Shown here one piece after another: positions 24,819-34,665 of a DNA stretch of 64,000 bases. A program made the position numbers and the translations under genes. Every line of letters starts with the position of its first letter. The stretch's first letter is position 1. The stretch comes from Verrucomicrobiota bacterium (GTDB taxonomy: Bacteria > Verrucomicrobiota > Verrucomicrobiia > Verrucomicrobiales > Verrucomicrobiaceae), in assembly GCA_017301975.1 (NCBI GenBank), contig JAFLEI010000033.1:1-64000 (forward strand). The letters are read 5' to 3'. The notes beneath the pieces are model-generated. The model had not been told where the DNA came from and ran no database searches. It saw only the letters and a list, made by a program, of their open reading frames with translations.

Positions 24819-26180
24819 TTACGCAGCCGCCACTTCGAAGCCTTGGCGGTAGGTTTTCGTGAGCAGCTTGTCAGCCTCGGGGGCGTTGGTGAATTTCAGA
24901 TTGGCGGCGTCCCATTCGAGCACTTTGTTGGCTTCCTCCATGCGGCCGGTGACGGGATCGATCTTCGGAATGGCGAGGCGTGTGGCCACGTTGCCGAGCT
25001 GCACAGTTTCGGCGAGCGGGCCGGCGTAGTGGAAGCCATCGCTGGTCTTTTTGCTGGCGAGGCAGGCGTCCACCCAGGTGTGCCAGTGGCTGCGGCCTTC
25101 CTCCTTGGGATATTTGAAGCCGGTGAACTTGTCGAGCGGGTACAGGCGCGGCCCGGCCACGTGGGCGAGCACCATGGTGCCGCCTTCGCCGATGAAGATG
25201 GAACCGCTGCCGGGGAGATCCACGTCTCCGGGCATCTGCGCGAGCTTGTGGCTGGGCTTGAGGCCGCCGTCCATCCAGGTGAGCTTCATGGTCTTGCCGG
25301 CGGTGTATTGGGTGCCGGGGAAGACGTAGTTGATGGTCTCGTGCGTGGGCCAGATCTGATTGTTGATGCCGCTGTTCTTGGCGTGGACGCTGATGGGGGC
25401 GGTGAGATCAAGCGCGGTGAAGACGGGGTCCATGATGTGGCAGCCGAAGTCGCCGAGGCCGCCGCCGCCGAAGTCCTGCCAGTCGCGCCAGATGAAGGGA
25501 TGGTAGGCGGGGGCGTAATCGCGCATCGGTGCGGCACCGATCCAGAGGTCCCAGTTCAAATTGGCCGGCACTTGAGCGGGCGGCGGCGGCTGGAACATGC
25601 GGGTGCGCTCATTGCCCGTGACGCCGACCCAGGAGTAAACTTCTTTGATTTTGCCGATCGCACCTTCCTTGATGAGGCGCGTGCCCATGCGGTACTCGAT
25701 GGAGGAGTGGATCTGATTGCCCATCTGGGTGGTGAGATTCTTCTTCTCAGCCCACAGCTTCATCTGCCGTGCCTCCCAGACGGTGTGTGCCAACGGCTTC
25801 TGGCAGTAGATGTGCTTGCCCTTCTGCATGGCGGCCACGGCCACCGGGGCGTGCATGTGATCGGGGATGCCCACGGTCACGGCATCGAAGCCGTCGCCCA
25901 GGGTGCTGAACATTTCGCGGTAGTCGGAGAAATGTTTTACGCCAGGGAACTCCGCGTCCGCCTTGTCGAAGCGATTGGCATCCACATCGCAGAAGCCGAC
26001 AAACTTCACGGAGGCATGAGATCCCACATTGTGCAGATCGCTGTAGCCCATGCCATTGACGCCGACGCAGGCGACCTGGAGCTTGCTGTTGAGATTCTGG
26101 CCACGCACGAAGGCCGGAAAGGCGACAGCGGCGGACGCGAGGGTGGAATTTTTGAGGAAGGAGCGGCGAGAGGTGGGCAT
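24819..26180 (-). CDS. Tat-exported Gfo/Idh/MocA family oxidoreductase
   Basis: From ATG 26180 it is 453 residues. The N-terminus SRRSFLKNSTLASAAVAFPAFV is a twin-arginine signal, so it is exported folded, with NAD(P) already bound. The Rossmann part has VACVGVNGMGYSD and then DVDANRFDKADAEFPG. The usual EKP motif appears as CQKPLAHTVWEARQM, with the Lys kept. The C-terminal domain carries GDFGCHIMD, typical of the periplasmic group common in Planctomycetes and Verrucomicrobia. The substrate is probably a sugar or its derivative; which one is not known. It is followed by a strong terminator. Confidence 0.92.
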   Translation of the reverse strand: MPTSRRSFLKNSTLASAAVAFPAFVRGQNLNSKLQVACVGVNGMGYSDLHNVGSHASVKFVGFCDVDANRFDKADAEFPGVKHFSDYREMFSTLGDGFDAVTVGIPDHMHAPVAVAAMQKGKHIYCQKPLAHTVWEARQMKLWAEKKNLTTQMGNQIHSSIEYRMGTRLIKEGAIGKIKEVYSWVGVTGNERTRMFQPPPPAQVPANLNWDLWIGAAPMRDYAPAYHPFIWRDWQDFGGGGLGDFGCHIMDPVFTALDLTAPISVHAKNSGINNQIWPTHETINYVFPGTQYTAGKTMKLTWMDGGLKPSHKLAQMPGDVDLPGSGSIFIGEGGTMVLAHVAGPRLYPLDKFTGFKYPKEEGRSHWHTWVDACLASKKTSDGFHYAGPLAETVQLGNVATRLAIPKIDPVTGRMEEANKVLEWDAANLKFTNAPEADKLLTKTYRQGFEVAAA

Positions 26181-26339
26181 GATGAGCGGCGATGGATTGA
26201 AGTGTCTCAAACAGAGGTACGGTGCGACGCCGGATTCTTTGTCTCGAAAGGCAAAGAACGGCAGTTTAGTACCATGAGCTGTTGGAAAAGAATCTGGATG
26301 GAAGACGCTCCAGCCTTCATCTGGGCGTTCCCTGCCACC

Positions 26340-29054
26340 TCAGCGTTTCTTTGCGCGCTGAAAACGGCTCTGGCGCTCGGCATCAGTGATGGGTTCGGCT
26401 TTTGTTTCCGACGCCGCTGAAGTGGTTCCGGGCGATTCAGGCAGCGGCGTTTGCTGCAGGCGCTGCTGATGCTGCACGGCCTCGCGGGATGGCTTGATGA
26501 CTTTGGGCCGCTGCGTGGCTTCGGAGCGCGCGAGCCGGGGAAGCTTCCAGCCGGTGCGGGTGACGAAGGCTTCGAAGAGGAGGAGCAGCAGGGTGGCGAT
26601 GATGAGGTAGAGGCCGAGATCGGTGAAGCGTGGGATGGTGGGGCTGCGCCAGGCCTGGCTCATTTCGAGGAGTTCGCGGCCACCGCTGGTTTGTGAGACA
26701 CGGCGAAGCTCCTCCACGCGTGCTTCATCAAAGGCCCATTCGGTACTGGTGCCGACGATGGTGGGACCGAAGCTGATGGCCTGACCACCGACCTGCACGG
26801 CTCCGCGCACCATTTCTCCTTCGGGGAGTTCGGTGCTGGTCTGGAAATGGCCGGGCGCAACGCGCTCCCAGGCGAGCTCGTGCGAGCCTTCGGCACGCAG
26901 GCCATGTGCGAGCACGACACGCGGGGCTTTGGCGCGCAGCTTGGGCTCCCATTCCTCATCGTAGAGCAAATCCAGCGTGAGGGTGTTGCCGTCAATGCGA
27001 TGACGTACGCCGATGCCGGGCGGCACGGTCTCGCCCATGAGCCAGCGCACCTGGGTCTGCAGAAAGTCGCCGTATTTAGGCCAGTCGCGCACACGCTGGG
27101 AGTGCTCGCCGCCGAGAGGGAAACTGACTGCGGCGGTGCGACCGGTGCCGCGCGGGCCGAAGGCGACGAGGGGGGCGGCGTATTCATCCTGCGTGATGAG
27201 CGCCTGACTGGCCCAGTTGCGCAGGTAGCTGAGATTGAAACCGTCCACCTCTTTCGGCCACTCAAAGGCCTGGCTGCTGATTTCAAACCAGCCGCCTGCG
27301 GCCTTGGTGGGGACGGGTTCCGTGATGAAGGCGCTGCGCGCCACGGCGACGGTTTCCTGACTGAAGATGCTGGGCAGTTCCTCGGCTTTGTCGGTATAGA
27401 AAATGCGTCCTTTGCCGCGCTTGGCGATGTCATCGAGAATCCAGGCGTCCACATCCCTGCGGGTGCCGAGGGCGATGACGCTGACGGTGCCCCCGTTCTT
27501 GATGATGTCTTCGATCAGGATCTGGTAGTCGCCCGGCTGCTCGGAGTCAGCGGCGTCGGAAAAGAGGATGATGTGGCGCTGGCCTGCGGGGGCGTTTTTG
27601 AGCTGATCCCACGCGGCCTTGAGGCCGTTGTAAACAAAGATGCCGCCGCCGGTGCTTTCGATGCGGCGCACGGCGCTTTCCATTTTTTCGCGATTGGGTC
27701 CCACCTGCTGCAGCGGCACCATTTCATGGGCTTCGCTGTCCACGGCGTAAACGGCCAGCAGATCCTGCGGACCGAGGAAGCGGATGGCATTGGCCGCGCC
27801 TTCATCGGCAAGCTGCATTTTGGTGAAGCCGTTCTGCACCGTCATGCCCATGGAGCCGCTGCGATCCATCACGATGGCCATGGCGACCATGAGCTTGCGG
27901 TGCTCCTGCTTCATTTCGAGGGACACAGGCAGCAGGGGATCGAGCGGAGATTCGAAGTAGCCGCCTGCGGCAAAGCTCTGCTTGCCACCGGCCATGAGGA
28001 TGCTGCCGCCCTGCTCGCGCACATAAAAATCCATGGCGGGGAGGAATTCGGAGGGCAGCTCAAAGGCGGGGACGTTGTTGAAGATGACGCACTTCACGCC
28101 AGCGAGCTGGCCTGGACGCAGGGAGCGGAGTTCCGTGACAGTTTCGACGGTGAAGCCCTGGCGCTGCAGGGTTTCCGCGACGGGATCGTTGGTGTATTTG
28201 GTGAGAAGGAGAACGCGCGGACCGCCGGCGATCTCGATCATGGCCTCATGGCGGTTGTTGCCCGCATGCGCGTCCTTGGCGGGCTGGATGATGGCTTCGT
28301 AATGAGCCACGCCAGCCGCTGGAAGGCGATCGGTGAAGCGGATCATGCCGCTGCCGAGCTTCACCGCGACTTCGCTCGTTTTAAGTTCACGGCCGTTGCG
28401 CAGGAGGGTGAGGGGCACCTTGCCATCGGAGGTGCCGCGCAGTTCGACTTCGATCAGAAAAGGCTCACCGAGCTGGGCGCGCGCGGGGAGCCTCATGGCG
28501 GAGACGCGGTAGTCGGTGGTTTCGCTTTCGCGGGCGAGGCGGTAGTCCAGCTCCACGCCCTGCTGCGTGAGTTTGGATGCGAGGCCCGTGAGGGGCTCAG
28601 TGGAATAGCCGTCGGTGATGGCGAGAATGCGCGCCGGCCTGCCACGGCCTTCGCGCTGAGCAAAGGCGAGCGCCTGATTCACGGCTTGGGCGGTGCGTGT
28701 TTGAGTCTGATTGCGGGCGTACATCTCCGCGCCTTCGGCACCGCGCTTCATCACCTCTGCCGCGTAGTTAAGATAGAAGATGCGATCCTGGCTGCCCCGG
28801 CTTTTTTCGAGCAGCTTCTCCCATTCCTGCATGCCTTTGGCCATGGGCTGCTCGGCGGAGGTCGAAGAGTCCAGCAAGACCCAGAGGTCCACGCCATCTG
28901 CAAGACGCCGCCACTGGGGCTGCGCCAGCGTGACGGTGATCAAAACGAGAAGCAGCAGCCGCACGGGCCGCCAGAGAGAAAGGCGTGGCAACAGCCAGCC
29001 TGTGAGCAGCAGCACGGGCAGAAGTGCGAACCATTCGGGGTGGCGGAAGATCAT
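26340..29054 (-). CDS. Membrane protein with two VWA-like segments and a glutamine-amidotransferase-like domain
   Basis: From ATG 29054, whose bases overlap the previous stop as ATGA, it is 904 residues. Two N-terminal membrane helices are followed by a VWA-like segment with DSSTS (D62) and, near residue 395, a second with DRSGSM and FSDAADSE, both MIDAS-type metal sites. Between them is a class I glutamine-amidotransferase-like stretch (VKCVIFNNVPAFELP, GGSILMAGGKQSF) into which the second VWA seems inserted. A third membrane helix lies near the C-terminus (LYLIIATLLLLLFEAFV), then a basic, Pro/Gln-rich tail. It is the last gene of the MoxR operon and probably a partner of the MoxR ATPase. 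The molecular task is unknown. Confidence 0.85.
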   Translation of the reverse strand: MIFRHPEWFALLPVLLLTGWLLPRLSLWRPVRLLLLVLITVTLAQPQWRRLADGVDLWVLLDSSTSAEQPMAKGMQEWEKLLEKSRGSQDRIFYLNYAAEVMKRGAEGAEMYARNQTQTRTAQAVNQALAFAQREGRGRPARILAITDGYSTEPLTGLASKLTQQGVELDYRLARESETTDYRVSAMRLPARAQLGEPFLIEVELRGTSDGKVPLTLLRNGRELKTSEVAVKLGSGMIRFTDRLPAAGVAHYEAIIQPAKDAHAGNNRHEAMIEIAGGPRVLLLTKYTNDPVAETLQRQGFTVETVTELRSLRPGQLAGVKCVIFNNVPAFELPSEFLPAMDFYVREQGGSILMAGGKQSFAAGGYFESPLDPLLPVSLEMKQEHRKLMVAMAIVMDRSGSMGMTVQNGFTKMQLADEGAANAIRFLGPQDLLAVYAVDSEAHEMVPLQQVGPNREKMESAVRRIESTGGGIFVYNGLKAAWDQLKNAPAGQRHIILFSDAADSEQPGDYQILIEDIIKNGGTVSVIALGTRRDVDAWILDDIAKRGKGRIFYTDKAEELPSIFSQETVAVARSAFITEPVPTKAAGGWFEISSQAFEWPKEVDGFNLSYLRNWASQALITQDEYAAPLVAFGPRGTGRTAAVSFPLGGEHSQRVRDWPKYGDFLQTQVRWLMGETVPPGIGVRHRIDGNTLTLDLLYDEEWEPKLRAKAPRVVLAHGLRAEGSHELAWERVAPGHFQTSTELPEGEMVRGAVQVGGQAISFGPTIVGTSTEWAFDEARVEELRRVSQTSGGRELLEMSQAWRSPTIPRFTDLGLYLIIATLLLLLFEAFVTRTGWKLPRLARSEATQRPKVIKPSREAVQHQQRLQQTPLPESPGTTSAASETKAEPITDAERQSRFQRAKKR

Positions 29055-30820
29055 GGCCGTACCACCTCTCTGGCTTCGCGTTTGGAATTGGTGAACCACC
29101 AGCTGCCCAAGAGCAGGAGCAGCAGGATGAGAAGCCACAGCCGCCAGTTGGGATCGGTCTCGTGCAGGGTTTCGATCTGCACGGCCTTGATCTTATCGAG
29201 CTCGCTGAATGGCTTGGCCTGGGTGAGGTCGGCTTCGCGGGTGTCAGCGAAATGGGCGGCGGCGGTGAGCAGCAGGGTTTCGCCTTGATGGATGGTGAAG
29301 TGGCCGGGACGTGAAGGGGCGCGCAGCAGGCGTGCTTGTGCGAGGGGAATTTCCTGGTCGCCGAGCTTCAAGGGCGCGGCTTCGGCATCCTGACGATGCG
29401 CGACGACGAGGTGCTGGCGCACATCGAAATTCGCGGCTTCAGGCGCGAGTTTGTCCGCGCGCAATTCTTCGAGAAAGCGATGCAGCAGCACAGCGAAGGC
29501 GGGCAGCTTGCGCGCATTGGAGGTTTCCAAATCGAACTGGCAGATCAACTGGCGTCCGCCTGCGGGCATCATGCGCAGCGTGATCAACGGGCGCTCGCCC
29601 TGCCAGAGGAGGACGCGATCCTGCGACTGCCGGGGCATGGCTTTCGATTCGCGCACGAGCAGGCCCTGCCAGTTCAGGCCTTCGACGAGCGCATGAGGTT
29701 CGGCGACGATGCTGCCTTTGAGGTAGGGCGCGGTGTCGTCTGCCGGGGCTTGAAAAAAGCAGCCATGGCGCTGCTCGGGCAGCGCGAAGCTGGGTGTCAT
29801 CACGGCAGCGACGAGGTCTGATTCACCCGGCACCGCGACCATGCGCAGGTGGGCGTAGCGGCTGAAGAGCTCGGCCAGCACCGGCACTTTGCCTTCGAGG
29901 GGACAGAGTGAGAGAATCTTGGGCTGAGGACGAACAAGCGGGAGATCGTTGTCGAGAGGCAAGGCATCGTCGCTGAGGTGCAACGCGATCTGCCGAATCT
30001 CCCCGGTGGGGAAAGGCCCGGAGAGCGTCTGGGTTTCACCGGGAGCGAGCTTGACCGGTTTCCAGGGTGATTCCGCAGCACCGGCCTGCGCACGCCACTG
30101 ACGCTCCTGAGCGGTGCGACTGTAATTTTTCACCAGTGCATGCCAGACCCACTGGCCGTCTTTTTCTTCCACGGTCACGCCGGCCCAGCCGACGTTGTCG
30201 GTTTCCTGACCCACGGATACCACCTGCGCGCCAAAGAGCGGTGGCACAGGCAGGGGGTGATCGGTGATGAGCACGACGACACCCTGCTGCCCGACAAGCC
30301 CGCGTGCGATGCGCAGTGCGGGGGTGAAATCATGGACGCCGAGCAGCGGCTCCCAATGAGCCAGCGACTGCCTCAACTCGGCGGCCATGGTGCCGTGGTA
30401 GAGGCTGGGGGCTTCGGCATCCGAAGAGAGAAGGGTGAGCTCGGCACGAGCGAGCGGCCCTTCGAGGAGGCCGAGTACTTCATCCACCGCTTTTGCAGCG
30501 GGAGCGCGAAAGGCCTGCATGCTGGCGGAGGTGTCCATGACGATGGCGATGCGCTGCACGGCATCGTGCTTGAGCCAGCGTGGCTGCACCAGCAGCCAGG
30601 TGAGGAGAAGCACCATGAGCAACTGCAGCCAGAACGGGATGGAGGTGCGCAGGCGCTCGAAACGGCTGCCGGTGCGGCTTTCGCGCTTCATCTGCTGCAG
30701 GAGGAAGAGCGTGGTGGCCGGCACGCGGCGATTGCGCCGCTGGAGGAAATGGATGGCGATCACGGCAGGAATGCCGAGCAGCGCCCACAGGCCCCAGGTG
30801 TTGGCGAGGGTGAAGCTCAT
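29051..30820 (-). CDS. BatA-type VWA membrane protein
   Basis: The 589-residue protein begins with the BatA N-terminal region: membrane segment WGLWALLGIPAVIAIHFLQRR, then RTSIPFWLQLLMVLLLTWLLVQP. The VWA domain follows with MIDAS motif DTSASM. The long C-terminal part is beta-rich and ends in a membrane helix (LWLLILLLLLLGSWWF) and a basic tail. BatA-like proteins work with MoxR AAA+ ATPases. Start and stop overlap both neighbours by ATGA, so translation is coupled to the DUF58 gene upstream and the second VWA gene downstream. Confidence 0.9.
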   Translation of the reverse strand: MSFTLANTWGLWALLGIPAVIAIHFLQRRNRRVPATTLFLLQQMKRESRTGSRFERLRTSIPFWLQLLMVLLLTWLLVQPRWLKHDAVQRIAIVMDTSASMQAFRAPAAKAVDEVLGLLEGPLARAELTLLSSDAEAPSLYHGTMAAELRQSLAHWEPLLGVHDFTPALRIARGLVGQQGVVVLITDHPLPVPPLFGAQVVSVGQETDNVGWAGVTVEEKDGQWVWHALVKNYSRTAQERQWRAQAGAAESPWKPVKLAPGETQTLSGPFPTGEIRQIALHLSDDALPLDNDLPLVRPQPKILSLCPLEGKVPVLAELFSRYAHLRMVAVPGESDLVAAVMTPSFALPEQRHGCFFQAPADDTAPYLKGSIVAEPHALVEGLNWQGLLVRESKAMPRQSQDRVLLWQGERPLITLRMMPAGGRQLICQFDLETSNARKLPAFAVLLHRFLEELRADKLAPEAANFDVRQHLVVAHRQDAEAAPLKLGDQEIPLAQARLLRAPSRPGHFTIHQGETLLLTAAAHFADTREADLTQAKPFSELDKIKAVQIETLHETDPNWRLWLLILLLLLLGSWWFTNSKREAREVVRP

Positions 30821-31701
30821 GCGGTTTCCACTGCTCCACTGGGGATGCCTTCAAGTTGCAGCGCCTTTTGAAAATCCGCCTCGGCGGCGATGCGGGCGAG
30901 CGCGATGCCGTGCTTTTGTGCGGCGGCTTTCCAGAGTTCGAAATGACGGCGGTAGGATGCCTCGTAGCGCTGGAGCAAGGCGGATTCGACGCGGTGCTCG
31001 TGCGGCAGGCCGGTCTCGGGGTCGATGAATTCGTAGTTCCCGTCCCAGCCGGGATCGGACTCCTCCTGGGCCTGTGGAGCAAAGACGATGCCGCGACCGC
31101 TGCGGGTGCTGAGGCAGGCGAGGACGGACTCGGGCTCGGTGGGAAAGAGCAGGTCGCTGATGAAGACGCGCATGGCGCCGGCACGCAGCGGGAGGCGGTT
31201 GAGCACGGGAGTTTCCTGCGTGGGGATCAGGGCGCTGACGCGGGCGTGCCACTGACCGCTGAGGATGACCTCGGGCTCCAGCAGCTGATGCTGTGCTCCG
31301 GCGATGGCGTAGCAGCGCAGGGTGGCGCCGGACTGCAGCGCGGATTCGACGGTGTAGGCAAACAATTCCAACGCGCGCTGCTCTTTGGCCGGAAAGGCAA
31401 ACATGGAGGCAGAGACATCCAAGATCACATCGACGAGGGGGCGCACCTCCTCGCGATAGAGCTTCATCGAGTAGGTACCGGTGCGGGCGTAGGCCTGCCA
31501 GTTGATCTGGCGTGGATCGTCACCGGGGAGGTAGAGGCGGTGGTCCTGGAAGTCGAGGCTGCTGCCGGTGCCACTGCCAAGAAACTCGCCGGCATGACCG
31601 CGCCAGCGCTGCTGACGGAAGGGAAGCTTCAGCACACGGGCCCAGCCACGCGCGCGGACGTGAAGGGTGCGCAGAGCGCTGGCGTCTTCAAGCAGCGTCA
31701 T
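30817..31701 (-). CDS. DUF58 domain protein
   Basis: The 294-residue protein has the DUF58 hallmark YLPGDDPRQINWQAYARTG followed by a VWA-like DVSASM. The N-terminal part is shorter than in membrane-bound DUF58 proteins and has no membrane helix, so this is a soluble form. In MoxR operons it acts beside the ATPase and the VWA proteins, as in many Planctomycetes and Verrucomicrobia. The first 14 bases overlap the end of the upstream permease gene, and the stop overlaps the next start by four. Confidence 0.92.
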   Translation of the reverse strand: MTLLEDASALRTLHVRARGWARVLKLPFRQQRWRGHAGEFLGSGTGSSLDFQDHRLYLPGDDPRQINWQAYARTGTYSMKLYREEVRPLVDVILDVSASMFAFPAKEQRALELFAYTVESALQSGATLRCYAIAGAQHQLLEPEVILSGQWHARVSALIPTQETPVLNRLPLRAGAMRVFISDLLFPTEPESVLACLSTRSGRGIVFAPQAQEESDPGWDGNYEFIDPETGLPHEHRVESALLQRYEASYRRHFELWKAAAQKHGIALARIAAEADFQKALQLEGIPSGAVETA

Positions 31702-33166
31702 GAGTGCGAGGGGTTTCCCGAGCGGCCTGCTGCAGGGCTTCGGATTCGAGCGTGGTGTAGGTTTTGAAATTCATTCCTGCACGCACCATGGCGGCGAGGA
31801 GCCAGACGGCGCTGAACACACAACCAAGCAACATGAGCCCGTCACGGCTGCTGTAGTCCACACACTCGACACCAAACAAGGTGGTGATGGGGGTGAAGAT
31901 GCCGATGACGCCCAGCTCACGCGCATTCATGGTGAAGCAAAACATCGACAGCATGATCCCGCAGATCACTGAGCAGAGCTGCACCACCCACCAATTCACA
32001 AAAGCGTTCGCTCGATTGATGCGCAGGATCACGGGCACGAAGACAGCCAGAAACAGGCAGAGCATGTACGGGCCGGGGCTGCCACTCCAATTCCAGGAGG
32101 AGTGTCGGTGAATAAAGCCTGTTAGAACGCCCATCGGCATCGCACACAAAACGGTGGAAAACAGCACGCCGGAAGCCCAGCCCGGGTATAACAGCCTGCC
32201 TGCCAGCCTGCCAAACCGGCCACGCCGTGTCAGTGCCGTCACGGCGGTGGAGTAGCGTGGCATCTCTTCCGTCAGCACGTCCATGCAGACGATGAGCGTC
32301 AAGAACATCAGGGGCAAATAGGCCAACAGAGCAATGTCTGGATCTTTGCCGTGCAAACATAGCAGCAGGCCCGTCACCATCAAAGCACCATGCACGGCCA
32401 GTGCGATGAGGCGCTTCAGCGTGCTGTGATTCTCCGAGGGCGGAGCGATGCGTGAGGAGCCGAGTGCCAGAAAGTAATACACAGCATAGACCACCAGAAC
32501 GAGAACGCCGCCAATGAGGCTGCACTGCTCCCAGAGATCGAGGGCAAAGAATGCGCGCACCATCGAGTCTGCCTGCGAGGCCGAAACGAGGAAGGTGGTG
32601 AAGAAGGCCAGCGGCGCCGCCCCGGCCCCCACGCAAAGCGCCAGAAAGATGCGCAGCAGCAAGGGGCCCTGCGAAGAAAAGGCCAGCAAGGCCGCTGTGA
32701 TGATGCCGGAACCGAGCGAGAGGACCACCAGTGCGACGACCTCCCGCAGGATTTCAACACCCCCAAAAAAGTAGCGTGCGACCATGTAGGGCAGAATGGA
32801 GCCTGCGACCAGCAGCGCCTGGCTGTAAAGCGCGACCCATTTGCCATACAGGATGCGGAATGACGCGATGGAGGTCAGCGTCAGCATGTCCAGCGTGCCG
32901 TCGGTGGCTTCCGTATGCAGAGCGGCAAAACCACGCAGCGGCATGACCACCAGCAGCATGAAACCTGCGATGCCCCAGAAAATGCCGTTCACCGCCTCTA
33001 CGGGCGCACCGAACGTGACTGTGATGAGAAGCAGGATGATGAGGGTGTGAAACAAGATCAGCGCGGAAGTGAAAAACCGCGTGCGCAGGCCCTGGCGCAG
33101 CTCCTTGACGACGATCGGGCTGAAGCGATCGCTGAAATCACGCAGCATGGGCAGAGTGGTGTTCAT
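31688..33166 (-). CDS. ABC-2-type permease, paralogue 1
   Basis: The 492-residue protein has about twelve hydrophobic segments. Its N-terminus (RDFSDRFSPIVVKELRQGLRTRFF) is almost the same as that of the next permease upstream, so the two are paralogues. A cytoplasmic segment GTLDMLTLT follows, as in ABC-2/NatB-like permeases. It would pair with the ATPase encoded at 34666-35721. One base separates it from the other permease gene. The cargo is unknown; the operon context suggests export or membrane remodelling linked to MoxR. Confidence 0.88.
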   Translation of the reverse strand: MNTTLPMLRDFSDRFSPIVVKELRQGLRTRFFTSALILFHTLIILLLITVTFGAPVEAVNGIFWGIAGFMLLVVMPLRGFAALHTEATDGTLDMLTLTSIASFRILYGKWVALYSQALLVAGSILPYMVARYFFGGVEILREVVALVVLSLGSGIITAALLAFSSQGPLLLRIFLALCVGAGAAPLAFFTTFLVSASQADSMVRAFFALDLWEQCSLIGGVLVLVVYAVYYFLALGSSRIAPPSENHSTLKRLIALAVHGALMVTGLLLCLHGKDPDIALLAYLPLMFLTLIVCMDVLTEEMPRYSTAVTALTRRGRFGRLAGRLLYPGWASGVLFSTVLCAMPMGVLTGFIHRHSSWNWSGSPGPYMLCLFLAVFVPVILRINRANAFVNWWVVQLCSVICGIMLSMFCFTMNARELGVIGIFTPITTLFGVECVDYSSRDGLMLLGCVFSAVWLLAAMVRAGMNFKTYTTLESEALQQAARETPRTHDAA

Positions 33167-33167
33167 G

Positions 33168-34616
33168 TCAGACTGCGGTGCCTCCCTTTTGGCAGTGGAT
33201 CATGCGCCAGCCTTCCTGGCGGGCGGGGCGTGCGTGCCGCCAGGCAAGGACGGCAGCGATCAGGAGGACCATGGGCCAGATGCAGGCGGTGAGAACTCCG
33301 AGATCGAGAAGGGCAGCCTTGTCAGCCGGCTGCGCGGTCGCATAACCCAATGGAAACAACTGAGGCAGCAGGCTGGTAAATTTGGCCGTGGTGCTCCTCA
33401 TGGCCACTGGCATCACCAGCAGGCTGCCGAGCATCGCAATCACGACATTCACCAACAACCAGAAGATGATGAAAGGCGGCAGCAGATCACGTGACCTGCG
33501 GGTGGAAAAAAGCTGCACCAGGGCGGCGATCATCCAAACTCCGGCGGCACTCACGACGACCAGCTTTGCCTCTTCGACACTGCGGGTCCAACCCACGCAC
33601 CCCACCGCCAGCGCCACCAGCAATGCCGAGTAAACCAGACCGGTGACCCAGCCCGGCGCCAGCAGCCACATGGCGGCACGACCCAGGCACCCGCGCTGAT
33701 AAAAGGCAGCATAGACGGAAGGCACTTCATTCACGCGCTCAGTCAGGGCGTCCATCATCAGCAGAGGCAGCACGCTGACAACCAGCGCAGCCATGGAGGC
33801 GACGCCCGCACTGGTGAGCCAGCCCAGCAGCAGCAATGCGAAGATCATGAGCAGATGCACGGAGCGTTTGATCACGCTCAGGAGCGAAGCGGTCGGCGCG
33901 ATGCGCGTGGCCGCCAGACTGAGAAAGAAAAAAATGGCCCAGGCCGCCATTACCACCGCCAGGAGCGGAGCAGTGCCGCCGCCGGACTTGGTGAAGAAAT
34001 AGAACATCGAGCCCGAAGGCGTGCTGGTGCCCATGCGTGACATCACGATGAAAGAAAATGCGCCGCAGCCGCCGATCATGAGCGGCAGGAAAACAACGAG
34101 GGCCCGGAGCCAGAACTGGCGTTGCGTGGAGAGCGCGACGATCACCGCCGCTATCACGACGCCCGCCAGCCATTTGTAAAACAATGCGGCGATCTCGCCG
34201 AAGAGGTCCAGCCCGCCAAAAACGAAACGGGCGACCACATATGGCAGGATGCTGAGCATGAGCAGCAGCGACTGTGAGGCGATGGCGGCCCATTTGCCGA
34301 AGATGATGCGCCCGGCTGAGAGGCGCGTGAGAGCCAGCATGTCCAGCGTGCCGGACTTCAGCTCATCCGCCACGGCGGAAAACCCGCGCAGAGGCATGAT
34401 GATGCAGAGCACGAGCGTGATGATGCCGTCGAACCATCCGCTCACCACGGCGGTATTTTCCGCCCCGCCGCTCAAGAGCGTGAGCAGCACCAACATGAGA
34501 TGCAGCGTGAGCAGCACCCCGCCGAAGAGCCGTGTGCGCAGACCCTGGCGCAGTTCCTTGACCACCATCGGGGAGAGGCGGTCGGGAAAGTCGGAGAGGG
34601 TGAGGGCGACGTTCAT
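33168..34616 (-). CDS. ABC-2-type permease, paralogue 2
   Basis: From ATG 34616 it is 482 residues and multi-spanning. The N-terminus VALTLSDFPDRLSPMVVKELRQGLRTRLF and the segment SGTLDMLALTRLSAGRI match paralogue 1. The two probably form a heterodimeric membrane domain with one ATPase. The usual annotation start at 34643 adds nine residues without support. It lies 49 bases after the ATPase gene. Confidence 0.88.
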   Translation of the reverse strand: MNVALTLSDFPDRLSPMVVKELRQGLRTRLFGGVLLTLHLMLVLLTLLSGGAENTAVVSGWFDGIITLVLCIIMPLRGFSAVADELKSGTLDMLALTRLSAGRIIFGKWAAIASQSLLLMLSILPYVVARFVFGGLDLFGEIAALFYKWLAGVVIAAVIVALSTQRQFWLRALVVFLPLMIGGCGAFSFIVMSRMGTSTPSGSMFYFFTKSGGGTAPLLAVVMAAWAIFFFLSLAATRIAPTASLLSVIKRSVHLLMIFALLLLGWLTSAGVASMAALVVSVLPLLMMDALTERVNEVPSVYAAFYQRGCLGRAAMWLLAPGWVTGLVYSALLVALAVGCVGWTRSVEEAKLVVVSAAGVWMIAALVQLFSTRRSRDLLPPFIIFWLLVNVVIAMLGSLLVMPVAMRSTTAKFTSLLPQLFPLGYATAQPADKAALLDLGVLTACIWPMVLLIAAVLAWRHARPARQEGWRMIHCQKGGTAV

Positions 34617-34665
34617 GAGTGGGATGGCCGCAACGCAGGGCAAAAGAGGGGCCGGAGTTGATGCA

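Noticed and set aside
26847..29288. 813-residue frame antisense to the VWA membrane-protein gene
   Set aside because: It is His/Gly/Asp-rich with no recognisable motif and is explained by the codon bias of the opposite strand.
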